Source: Pseudomonadota bacterium (GTDB taxonomy: Bacteria > Pseudomonadota > Gammaproteobacteria > Burkholderiales > Thiobacillaceae). Taken from it: 6,271 nt of DNA. The notes below the pieces were generated by a model, which saw nothing but the letters and a program-made list of their open reading frames with translations, made no database searches and had not been told where the DNA came from. Every line of letters starts with the position of its first letter. Within the stretch, counting starts at the first letter, position 1. The DNA lies in the NCBI GenBank assembly GCA_021780975.1, contig JAJXXS010000367.1, positions 1 to 6,271 of the forward strand, given 5' to 3'. A program made the translations under genes and the position numbers. Shown one piece after another: positions 1 to 5,706 of this stretch.

Positions 1-285
1 CATGGCCTCGGCGATCGCCCACAGCGCGGCAACCTGCTCAACCACCCAGCGTTCAATGTCCCCGCCGGAGGCGGCCAGCGCCATCCGCCCGAAGTTCTCC
101 GGGTCGGGAAAACTCGGATGGGCACCCGGCTTGACCCCATGCCTGGCGCATAACTCGAGCGCCCGCGCCATGCTCGCGGCATCGCCGACATGACCACCGC
201 AGGCAATGGAGGCGCGCTGCACATAAGGCAGGAGCCGGGCATCATCCCAACCTTCCCCGATGTCGGCATTGAGTTCTAGAGCCAT
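1..285 (-). CDS. pxpA: 5-oxoprolinase subunit PxpA (LamB/YcsF family), N-terminal part, cut by window edge
   Basis: Subunit of the PxpABC 5-oxoprolinase, a cytosolic enzyme family that hydrolyses 5-oxo-L-proline to L-glutamate using ATP. Only the first 95 codons are in the window; the rest lies beyond position 1. The visible part carries the family's N-terminal signatures: LNADIGEGW at residues 5-13, IACGGHVGD at 27-35 (the His and Asp of the usual ACGFHAGD motif are kept) and GAHPSFPDPENFGR at 54-67. The ATG at 285 is preceded by GGAGG (296-300, read on the minus strand) at a 10-base spacing. Start and Shine-Dalgarno both lie inside the end of pxpC, whose stop codon overlaps this gene by 10 bases, so translation is probably coupled. 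The gene is last in the order pxpB-pxpC-pxpA. Family assignment is firm; specificity for 5-oxoproline is inferred from the B-C-A context. Confidence 0.93.
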   Translation of the reverse strand, partial: MALELNADIGEGWDDARLLPYVQRASIACGGHVGDAASMARALELCARHGVKPGAHPSFPDPENFGRMALAASGGDIERWVVEQVAALWAIAEAM

Positions 286-1199
286 TCGAGCTGAGCCTCC
301 CATTGCGCGAGCCGAGCCCGCCAGGCATGGCGTGCTTCCTCCAGGGTCACAGCGCGAAAGGAGATCCTGCTGCCGGGTGCAAGTTGCGCCAGCAGGGGCA
401 GGTCGGCGCTGATGACTCCGGCGATCACCGGGTAGCCGCCGGTGACAGGGCCATCCCAGCCGAGCACGATGGGCCTGCCGTCCGGCGGCACCTGCACCGC
501 GCCGGGGAGCAGTGCCTGGGAAGGCCCCTCTCCGCCACCCGGCGCAACCAGGCGCGGGCCGTCCAGACGCAAGCCGCTGCGGCTCGACAGCGGCGAGATG
601 CGAAATTCGCCGCCGTAAAAATGCAGCAGCGCCGCATCGTCAAACGCCGCCCCCTGCGGCCCCGGAATGACGCGGGCGACATTTTCCGGCGCGGGGAGAG
701 GCAGCCTGGCATTCGGCGGCGGAAAGGACGGCGGCCCGAGGGGCAGGCGGTCGCCGGCGCGCAAGGGACGCCCGCCCAATCCGCCAAATGCGCCCGCCAC
801 GAAGGTGGCGCGGCTCTGCAGCACGGGCTCCGTCGCAATACCGCCAGCGAACGCGACATAGGCGCGGCAGCCGCTGCGCGCCGCACCCAGGCGCAGCACC
901 TCGCCGGGATGCAGCCAGAGGGTCTGGTAACGCGGCGCTGCCAGGCCGCTGTCCCGCGCGGCGCCCATGTCCGCACCGGTCAGGGCGACGATAGCTCCTT
1001 CCGGAAAGGCCAGCACGGGCCCCTTCAAGGTCACCTCCAGCCCGGCGGCCGGGAGCGAATTCCCCACCAGACGGTTGCCCTGGATGAGCGCGCCGGGGTC
1101 GGCCGCGCCGCCCTGCGACACCCCGAGATGCGCATAGCCGGGGCGGCCCAGATCCTGCACGACGTCGAACGCCCCGGCGGCCTGCACCAGGCAGATCAT
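276..1199 (-). CDS. pxpC: 5-oxoprolinase subunit PxpC (biotin-dependent carboxyltransferase-like, KipA/AHS2)
   Basis: Partner of PxpB in the 5-oxoprolinase complex; AHS2 is also the C-terminal half of the carboxyltransferase-like region of urea carboxylase. The protein is 307 residues, a usual length. Family motifs appear in order: VQDLGRPGYAHLGV at 14-27, ALTGADMGA at 72-80, RAYVAFAGGI at 112-121, LPGAVQVPPDGRPIVL at 231-246 and TGGYPVIAGVISADLP at 253-268. I chose the ATG at 1199 because homologues begin a few residues before the VQDLGRPGY block; the open frame reaches 1367, but that extension is Cys/Arg/Pro-rich, has no family similarity and overlaps pxpB. No good Shine-Dalgarno precedes 1199. 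The start overlaps (ATGA) the stop of a 35-codon ORF that fills the 100-base gap after pxpB, so coupled translation is plausible. The 3' end overlaps pxpA by 10 bases. Confidence 0.93.
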   Translation of the reverse strand: MICLVQAAGAFDVVQDLGRPGYAHLGVSQGGAADPGALIQGNRLVGNSLPAAGLEVTLKGPVLAFPEGAIVALTGADMGAARDSGLAAPRYQTLWLHPGEVLRLGAARSGCRAYVAFAGGIATEPVLQSRATFVAGAFGGLGGRPLRAGDRLPLGPPSFPPPNARLPLPAPENVARVIPGPQGAAFDDAALLHFYGGEFRISPLSSRSGLRLDGPRLVAPGGGEGPSQALLPGAVQVPPDGRPIVLGWDGPVTGGYPVIAGVISADLPLLAQLAPGSRISFRAVTLEEARHAWRARLAQWEAQLEWL

Positions 1200-1303
1200 C
1201 GTAGCAAGCGCCGCGGGCGCCCGGGAATGTGCTCGGCCAGGACACCCGTGCTGGCCCGCGCAAGGCGGCGGAGGGCGGCCCGAAGCCCGGCTGGCGGCGT
1301 CAT
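1196..1303 (-). CDS. possible 35-residue ORF bridging pxpB and pxpC
   Basis: This short frame begins with an ATG whose last bases are the pxpB stop (ATGA at 1303-1300), and it ends with a TGA that overlaps the pxpC start (ATGA at 1199-1196). The predicted peptide starts MTPPAGLRAALRRLARASTG, is strongly basic (about ten Arg) and resembles nothing I recognise. About 80 percent of its third codon positions are G or C, which fits coding but also fits the base composition generally; second-position GC looks high for a real protein. No Shine-Dalgarno precedes it. It may be a translated coupler that carries ribosomes from pxpB to pxpC, or an accidental frame in a spacer. Existence as a protein is unproven. 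Confidence 0.3.
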   Translation of the reverse strand: MTPPAGLRAALRRLARASTGVLAEHIPGRPRRLLR

Positions 1304-1905
1304 AGCGGCAGAAAGCGCACCCGGTCGCCGGGGGCAAGCAACGCCGCGGGTTCGCGCCCTGCGTCAAAAAGCACCCGTTCGGTGCGGCCTATGATGCGCC
1401 ACCCCCCCGGGGAGACGCCTGGATAAATACCGCTGTAGGGGCCGCCGATCGCCAGGCTGCCGGCCGGCACCTGCGCGCGTGGCGTAGTCAGGCGCGGCGC
1501 CGCCAGAACTGCAGGGGTGCCGGCCAGATAGGCAAACCCGGGCTGAAAACCGAGAAAAAGCACGCGATACTCGGCCGCGCTGTGCAGGCGCACCGCAGCG
1601 CCCTCGGTCATACCCGCGCGTGCGGCCAGTTCCGCCAAGTCGGGCCCATCGCTTCCCCCGTAGCGCACGGGAATTTCCACCAGCCGGGCAGGGGCCGTAT
1701 CAACCGTTGGGCCCGCGGTCTGCAGCAGTTTCAGCAGGGCCGCGCCGGGGGCATGCCCAGGCAGAAGATGCACGAGGACGCCGCCTTCCGCCGCAGCGCA
1801 GTCCTCCACCTCCGGGAAGCCCACCTGCAGAACGCGGCGCGCTAGGCCTGCCGGGTTGTCATGCGGAACCACCAGTCCACGCTCGGAAATCCAGCTAAGT
1901 TTCAC
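1300..1905 (-). CDS. pxpB: 5-oxoprolinase subunit PxpB (KipI/AHS1)
   Basis: First subunit of the operon; the AHS1 domain pairs with PxpC (AHS2). With the GTG start the protein is 201 residues, at the short end for the family (usually a little over 210). Family motifs are clear: a His at 108 before FLGFQPGFAYL (117-127), PRLTTPRAQVPAGS (137-150) and GIYPGVSPGGWRIIGRT (159-175). The ERGLVV stretch near residue 8 seems to stand for the usual N-terminal DRALLVEF-like strand. The frame also offers an ATG at 1950, but the GTG at 1905 has a GAGGGG Shine-Dalgarno six bases upstream, and the extra 15 residues have no family similarity, so GTG is preferred. The 3' end meets a 35-codon ORF in an ATGA overlap. 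KipI homologues in Bacillus inhibit the kinase KinA, but the B-C-A operon context favours the metabolic role. Confidence 0.93.
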   Translation of the reverse strand: MKLSWISERGLVVPHDNPAGLARRVLQVGFPEVEDCAAAEGGVLVHLLPGHAPGAALLKLLQTAGPTVDTAPARLVEIPVRYGGSDGPDLAELAARAGMTEGAAVRLHSAAEYRVLFLGFQPGFAYLAGTPAVLAAPRLTTPRAQVPAGSLAIGGPYSGIYPGVSPGGWRIIGRTERVLFDAGREPAALLAPGDRVRFLPL

Positions 1906-2103
1906 GTGAAACCCCTCGTGGCACGCAAGGAACCCGCCGGCTCCGGCCATTCCGGGACAGGCACCTGGGAACGGCCAGCGCAGAGGTGCGTCACAAGGCG
2001 CTGCCGACGATCACTCATGACGCGATTTTGCGGCGCATGCGGCACCCACGCAACGGAAAAACGCAGCATCCGGACACGTTCTCTGGAACGAGCGGCCAAC
2101 CGT
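1906..2103. other. non-coding gap upstream of pxpB, presumed to hold its promoter
   Basis: About 200 bases without a recognisable gene. On the minus strand there is a 38-codon frame (ATG at 2018) whose TGA overlaps the pxpB GTG start as GTGA; it has no Shine-Dalgarno and no known similarity. A small dyad, CGTTC-TCTG-GAACG, lies at 2077-2090 and could be an operator, but its arms are only five bases. A weak sigma-70-like pair on the minus strand (TTGCGT, 17 bases, CAAAAT) is too poor to call a promoter. No transcription terminator with a T-tract is visible. Confidence 0.4.
1912..1917 (-). promoter_or_regulatory. Shine-Dalgarno that sets the GTG start of pxpB
   Basis: On the minus strand this reads GAGGGG, six bases before the GTG at 1905. 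It is the best ribosome binding site near the pxpB 5' end. The alternative ATG at 1950 has no comparable site at a proper distance. Confidence 0.6.
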
Positions 2104-2296
2104 GGCCCGCCCTTTCTAGTGGTCTGCTTCCCAAATAACGCAACATGAAACGACGTCTTTTTCCGCATGGCGGCGTTGCTCGTCGTTGCCATAGGGCCCG
2201 CTATGGCGCCTCCTCGCGCCTAGCCCTGCAAAAAAATCCATCCGTTTCATCCGGTCACGCCATTTCGGAAGCAGACCACTAGAGCGCGGGCGGGCC
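2104..2296. repeat. 9-bp inverted repeat split by the MITE-like insertion
   Basis: GGCCCGCCC at 2104-2112 and its exact reverse complement GGGCGGGCC at 2288-2296 flank the insertion. If the element and one CTAG copy are removed, the arms come to lie 12 bases apart (TTTCTAGAGCGC), forming a strong GC hairpin at the end of the EAL gene. The arm at 2288-2296 encodes the Gly-Pro-Pro just before the EAL C-terminus. No T-tract follows either arm, so this would be a 3'-end stabilising hairpin or an imperfect terminator rather than a classical intrinsic terminator. Confidence 0.65.
2120..2278. mobile_element. MITE-like non-autonomous insertion, 159 bp, flanked by CTAG
   Basis: The element begins TGGTCTGCTTCC and ends with the reverse complement GGAAGCAGACCA, a perfect 12-bp terminal inverted repeat. 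The arms continue imperfectly for about 45 bases, sharing AAAT, a CG step and TGAAACG, and both then enter T-rich runs. CTAG lies immediately outside each end (2116-2119 and 2279-2282), consistent with a 4-bp target duplication; because CTAG is palindromic and also extends the inverted repeat, the true boundary could differ by a few bases (for example a TA duplication). There is no transposase frame, so it would need to be mobilised by an insertion sequence elsewhere with matching ends. IS5-group elements favour CTAG-like targets and IS630 elements use TA, but I cannot assign the parent. A 7-bp dyad (GCCATAG/CTATGGC, 2188-2207) sits near its centre. Confidence 0.7.
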
Positions 2297-3928
2297 ATGA
2301 CGCAGCCACGCGAGCAGCGCCTCGCCCTCCAGCCCTGGGCTCAGCCAATGCCCCTGCACGCGGCGGCACCCCAGGCGCGCGAGGGCATCGAGGGTGGCCC
2401 TGTCCTCCACGCCCTCGGCCACCACCTCCAGGCCGAAATTGGCCGCCAGTTCGAGCACGCTTTTGACGATGCGCCGGTCCTGGGGATCCTGCAGCATGCC
2501 GCGCACGAACATCTGGTCGATTTTCAGCTCAGCTGCCGGCAAGCGCTTCAGGTACGCCAGCGAGGAATAGCCCGTGCCGAAATCGTCGATGGAAAGACGC
2601 ACCCCAAGCCCGTGCAAGCGCTCCAGGTTTTCCTCCACAGCTACTGCCTCCGTGATCAGGCTGCCCTCCGTGATCTCCAGGGTAAGCTGGTCGGGCTGCG
2701 CGTCCCAGGTCGCCAGCGCCGCAGCGACGAAATCGGCCAGCTCGACATCGCCCAGATTGGAGGGTGCAAGATTCACGCTCACCCCCAGCTTGTAGCCCGC
2801 CTGCGCAAATAATTGACGCTGGCGCAGCGCGGTATTCACGACCCAGCGCGTCAGCGGGTCGAGGCAGCCGCTGCGCTCGGCCGCCTCGACCATCAGTGCG
2901 GGATTGATGGCGGGGTGGGCAGGCCAGCGCAGCAAGGCTTCGACATGGTCCACCCGCCAGTTCACCAAATCCAGCTGAGGCTGGAAAAAGAGCGCCAACT
3001 CGTTGTCCTCAAGGGCCGTCCGCAAGCCCGCTTCGAGGGAGGCGTGTTGCAGGGTGGGCAAATGGCGGATGGGATCGAAAATGCAGAAGCCGGATTCCTC
3101 TCCGCCCTGCTGCGCCGCCGCCTGCGCAAAACGCAGCAGGGTGTCGGCGCTGCGCGCATGGCGCGGCGCCAAGGCGAGCCCCAACCGCGGCACCGCTGCG
3201 ACCTCCACGCCCCCGGCTTCGAAGGCCTGGGCGAGTTCCGCGCACAGGCGCGCCGCCACCCCTTCGACCATGGCCTCGTCGCGCAGGGCGCAAAGCGCCA
3301 GCACATAATGGTCGCCATCGAGCCGGGCAAGCAGGTCGCCAGGCTTGAGCAGGCCCTGCAGGCGCTCGTTGAGCGTGCGCTCGCCCGTTTCTCCCAGTGC
3401 CAGCACCGGGGCCCCGAAATGGCGGGCCGAATAACGCAGGTGCAGGCTCACCACGACCACCACGGCATGCTCTTGCAGCGCCTCCGCCAGGGCGGCGCGG
3501 AAATCGCCGTATCCCGGCAACCTCGCGGCCGGCCCGGCGGCACGCGGCAGCAGGGCGGCGAAGGCACAAGTGGCCTTGAGCAGCAAAGCGGCCGGGCAGG
3601 CGTCGTCCAGCGCCGCCATCGCATAGCGATGCCAGGCCGCCAGGAGGGCGTCGTGGTGCTGACGCGCAAATTGCGCATGGGCCGGCTGCAACGGCACCGC
3701 CTCCAAAACGGTGGGACGAAAGCCCTGCACCCCAAGTTCCAGCCAGGCACGCGCCATCGGCGCCTCTGCTTGCGCCAGCGGCCAGGGGGCAAGGCCGGCA
3801 CGCAGGCACTCGGCATGGCGCGGGGCCAGGAGGCGTGCCAGGCTGGGGCCCGCGTCGTCGAGGAAGGCTTCCACCCGCTCCAGCGCCAGCTCCAGAGCTT
3901 GCTCGCCGTGCGCCAACGAGGACGTCAC
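2279..3928 (-). CDS. cyclic-di-GMP phosphodiesterase with degenerate GGDEF and intact EAL domain
   Basis: A 549-residue protein predicted to hydrolyse c-di-GMP to pGpG. Residues 1 to about 140 are helical, Ala/Leu-rich and not recognised. About 140-275 is a GGDEF fold in decay: the signature reads DGDHY (204-208) for GGDEF, the I-site RxxD reads KPGD (195-198), and the usual D-x-D-x-F-K metal site is absent. The EAL domain, about 290-549, keeps its hallmarks: EALLRW (330-335), VNLAPSN with Asn386, EITE with Glu418, DDFGTGYSSL from Asp448-449, LKID with Lys469, AEGVE with Glu505 and Glu508, and VQGHWLS with Gln525. The GTG at 3928 overlaps the upstream HD-GYP stop as GTGA, so it is preferred to the in-frame ATG at 4012, which lies inside that gene. 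No transmembrane segment is evident, so it is probably cytosolic. The TAG stop lies in the CTAG that borders the MITE-like insertion. Activity is predicted, not shown. Confidence 0.9.
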   Translation of the reverse strand: MTSSLAHGEQALELALERVEAFLDDAGPSLARLLAPRHAECLRAGLAPWPLAQAEAPMARAWLELGVQGFRPTVLEAVPLQPAHAQFARQHHDALLAAWHRYAMAALDDACPAALLLKATCAFAALLPRAAGPAARLPGYGDFRAALAEALQEHAVVVVVSLHLRYSARHFGAPVLALGETGERTLNERLQGLLKPGDLLARLDGDHYVLALCALRDEAMVEGVAARLCAELAQAFEAGGVEVAAVPRLGLALAPRHARSADTLLRFAQAAAQQGGEESGFCIFDPIRHLPTLQHASLEAGLRTALEDNELALFFQPQLDLVNWRVDHVEALLRWPAHPAINPALMVEAAERSGCLDPLTRWVVNTALRQRQLFAQAGYKLGVSVNLAPSNLGDVELADFVAAALATWDAQPDQLTLEITEGSLITEAVAVEENLERLHGLGVRLSIDDFGTGYSSLAYLKRLPAAELKIDQMFVRGMLQDPQDRRIVKSVLELAANFGLEVVAEGVEDRATLDALARLGCRRVQGHWLSPGLEGEALLAWLRHGPPAL

Positions 3929-5190
3929 AGGTAGTACTCGCGCACGTCGACGCCGTAGCAGCCGCTCGGCAGTTCGCGGCGGATGCGGTAAGGCTGGCCG
4001 GCAGGGTCGCATGGCTCGCGCACCAAATCCAGCAGCATGGGCGGGGCAAGCTTCTGATGGCTGGCGTCAAGCACCACCATGAGACGCGGCCGGAGGCGCT
4101 GGGTGCGGTATTGCGCCACGACGATGGCGACCTCGCCCGTGCTCAGTTCCACCAACGCGCCAACGGGGTAGATGCCGATGGACTGGCTGAAACGGCCGGC
4201 AAGCCCGGGATGGAACTGCTTGCCGGCTTCCTGCAGCAGCAAGCTGATGGCGTCGTGACTGGAACAGGCTTCCGCGTAGGGGCGGGGCAGCGTCAGGGCG
4301 CTATAGGCGTCGGCCAGACTGATGAGGGCGGCGCGGTGGTCGATGGCATCCGCCTTGCGGCCTTTGGGGTAGCCATTGCCGTCATAACGCTCGTGGTGCT
4401 GGGCAACGAGATTCGCCACCGTACGGGGCAAGCCATGGATGGCGCGCACGATTTTGACGCTGTGGGCGACATGCCCCTTCAGTACCGCCAGCTCCATGGG
4501 CGTGAGCGGCGCTTGCTTGGCGAGCAGGGCGGGGGGCAGTTGCAGGTTGCCCAGATCTTTTAGAAGGGCCGCCATGCCGATGACACGCAAATCGGCTTTC
4601 GGGTAACCCAGCAGGCGGGCGAAGGCGATGGCGTAGACCGCGCTGGCGATGCTGTGCCGGTAGGCATAATCATGGCGGCTTTTCAGGCGCACCAGCCAGA
4701 CCATGGCATCGGGCGCGAGGTTGATGCTCTCCATCATCTGGTCCACCGCCTGAGTGATTTCCTCGGCCGGCACCTCTTGTCCAGACTGCACCAGCTGGGA
4801 TGCTTTTTCCAGGGTTGCGCGCACACGCCCCTGCACTCCCTGTGCCTGCACCAGTTCGCGCGATGAGACCACCCGTTCACCGTTTAGCACCAGCACCGGC
4901 TTCTGCGCCAGTTCGCCGCCCGCGGAAAAGAATGCGCGCGCATCACCTTGCGGCCCGGCCTCGGGCCCAGCTCCACTAGCGACAAGGAACTGGCGCGCCG
5001 CCCCCACCGAGCGCTGCAGGTCGACATAGACAAATTCGCAGTACAAGCGGATCTTGGGGATCTGTTCCGGCTGCTTGACCAGAAAACCTTCCAGGGCAAA
5101 CGGCGTATCCTGCCACGGCCGATCCAGGTCGCGGATGAACATGCCGACCATGACTTCGTCCGTAGAGATTTTTTTGATCTTGCTGGGCAT
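3925..5190 (-). CDS. DUF3391 / HD-GYP domain protein with substituted HD dyad
   Basis: A 421-residue cytosolic protein of the family with an N-terminal DUF3391 (residues 3-57, KKISTDEVMVGMFIRDLDRPW through YVYVDL) and an HD-GYP domain (about 160-335). HD-GYP enzymes hydrolyse c-di-GMP at a two- or three-metal site. Here the first ligand His179, GH at 239-240, HHERYDGNGYP (265-275) and Asp294 are kept, but the motif normally reading HDIGK is KDLGN (211-215), replacing the metal-binding His by Lys and the Lys by Asn. Activity is therefore likely lost or changed, leaving a c-di-GMP sensing or scaffold role as one possibility. The C-terminal part (GALVELSTGEVAIVVAQ through the final EYYL) and the overall length are normal, so this is not decay by truncation. 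The ATG at 5190 is the only reasonable start; its Shine-Dalgarno is weak. The EAL gene follows in a GTGA overlap, implying one operon. Confidence 0.92.
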   Translation of the reverse strand: MPSKIKKISTDEVMVGMFIRDLDRPWQDTPFALEGFLVKQPEQIPKIRLYCEFVYVDLQRSVGAARQFLVASGAGPEAGPQGDARAFFSAGGELAQKPVLVLNGERVVSSRELVQAQGVQGRVRATLEKASQLVQSGQEVPAEEITQAVDQMMESINLAPDAMVWLVRLKSRHDYAYRHSIASAVYAIAFARLLGYPKADLRVIGMAALLKDLGNLQLPPALLAKQAPLTPMELAVLKGHVAHSVKIVRAIHGLPRTVANLVAQHHERYDGNGYPKGRKADAIDHRAALISLADAYSALTLPRPYAEACSSHDAISLLLQEAGKQFHPGLAGRFSQSIGIYPVGALVELSTGEVAIVVAQYRTQRLRPRLMVVLDASHQKLAPPMLLDLVREPCDPAGQPYRIRRELPSGCYGVDVREYYL

Positions 5191-5275
5191 GGCAGGGTGG
5201 CAGGCAGATTCTCAGTACAACGACCAGAGCCCAGGCAAGCTTGAGCCCGCCCGCCTGCGCTGGTAGAAAGCCGTC
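5191..5275. promoter_or_regulatory. 85-bp divergent intergenic region
   Basis: This space lies between the start of the HD-GYP gene (minus) and the receiver-like gene (plus), so it should hold both promoters or one of them. It contains a palindrome CAAGCTTG (5236-5243) and GAGCCC repeated directly at 5227-5232 and 5243-5248, with start points 16 bases apart. I could not find a convincing sigma-70, sigma-54 or sigma-28 promoter on either strand. Confidence 0.35.
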
Positions 5276-5668
5276 ATGAACCCACCCCGCGACCCAGCCT
5301 GGCTGCTCGCCATCCAGGAAATCCCCGGCTACAACCTCAAGCCGCTCTATGAACAGGCGGGCTTTCAGGTGGCCGTCGAGCATTCCGTGCGGCGCGCCCT
5401 GGCACGCCTGAGAACCCTGACGCCCCAGGTCATCGTCGCCGACTTCAGCAAGCGCCACTTCCACGACCGCGTGAGCAACCTGGAATCCCTGCTGGCGGCA
5501 CGCAACCGCTTTGCCGCCGCGCGCATCCTCATCCTGTACGACCCCGCGCACGCGGCCGACCTCGCCTTGCTGCAAACGCGTTGCTCGGTAGACGCGACCT
5601 TGCCGCTGCCGGCAAAGGAGACGACGCTCATGGCCCTGCTGGCGCAGTGGGCGGCGGCAGCGAAGTAA
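5276..5668 (+). CDS. receiver-like (CheY-fold) protein lacking the N-terminal acidic pair
   Basis: A 130-residue protein with the sequence pattern of a response-regulator receiver: an alternating strand/helix layout, TPQVIVADF ending in Asp56 where the phosphoacceptor would lie, a hydrophobic strand ILILYD at 84-89, and a Lys at 114 near the usual strand-5 KP position (LPLPAKE). The normal first strand with its DD/ED metal-binding pair is missing: the N-terminus reads MNPPRDPAWLLAIQEIPGYN. If it is a receiver it is probably atypical and perhaps not phosphorylated by the standard Mg-dependent route. The ATG at 5276 has only a modest upstream AGAAAG. It faces away from the HD-GYP/EAL pair and lies 38 bases before a damaged chemotaxis gene, suggesting a signalling role. 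The assignment rests on pattern alone; it could be an unrelated alpha/beta protein. Confidence 0.6.
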   Translation: MNPPRDPAWLLAIQEIPGYNLKPLYEQAGFQVAVEHSVRRALARLRTLTPQVIVADFSKRHFHDRVSNLESLLAARNRFAAARILILYDPAHAADLALLQTRCSVDATLPLPAKETTLMALLAQWAAAAK

Positions 5669-5680
5669 CACACACCCCCT

Positions 5681-5701
5681 CCGTCTTACTGCGAAGGACG
5701 G
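5681..5701 (+). promoter_or_regulatory. possible hairpin covering the cheR Shine-Dalgarno
   Basis: CCGTCTT (5681-5687) can pair with AGGACGG (5695-5701) as seven pairs including one U-G wobble, leaving a seven-base loop. The right arm holds most of the AAGGA Shine-Dalgarno (5694-5698) that serves the ATG at 5707. Such a fold would lower initiation unless ribosomes finishing the upstream gene open it. The stem is short and unproven. Confidence 0.35.
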
Positions 5702-5706
5702 GCCTC

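Noticed and set aside
1200..1367. N-terminal extension of pxpC to an ATG at 1367
   Set aside because: The 56 extra residues are Cys/Arg/Pro-rich, overlap pxpB, and precede the normal family N-terminus.
303..1394. 363-codon open frame on the plus strand
   Set aside because: It is antisense to pxpC and pxpB, its product is Arg/Gln/Ala-rich low-complexity sequence, and it matches no family; it is a by-product of high GC content.
2104..2296. Intrinsic transcription terminator for the EAL gene
   Set aside because: The hairpin arms are strong, but no T-tract follows on either strand, so only a hairpin can be claimed.
2116..2298. 60-codon minus-strand frame through the MITE-like element as a transposase fragment
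   Set aside because: The product shows no transposase motif, and the frame simply reads through the terminal repeats.
2813..3934. 373-codon open frame on the plus strand
   Set aside because: It mirrors the EAL gene, whose domain motifs are unmistakable; the predicted product is Gln/Arg-rich with no recognisable motif.
3929..4012. ATG at 4012 as the start of the EAL protein
   Set aside because: It lies 88 bases inside the HD-GYP gene and adds an Arg/Pro-rich tail, whereas the GTG at 3928 makes a standard 4-base overlap.
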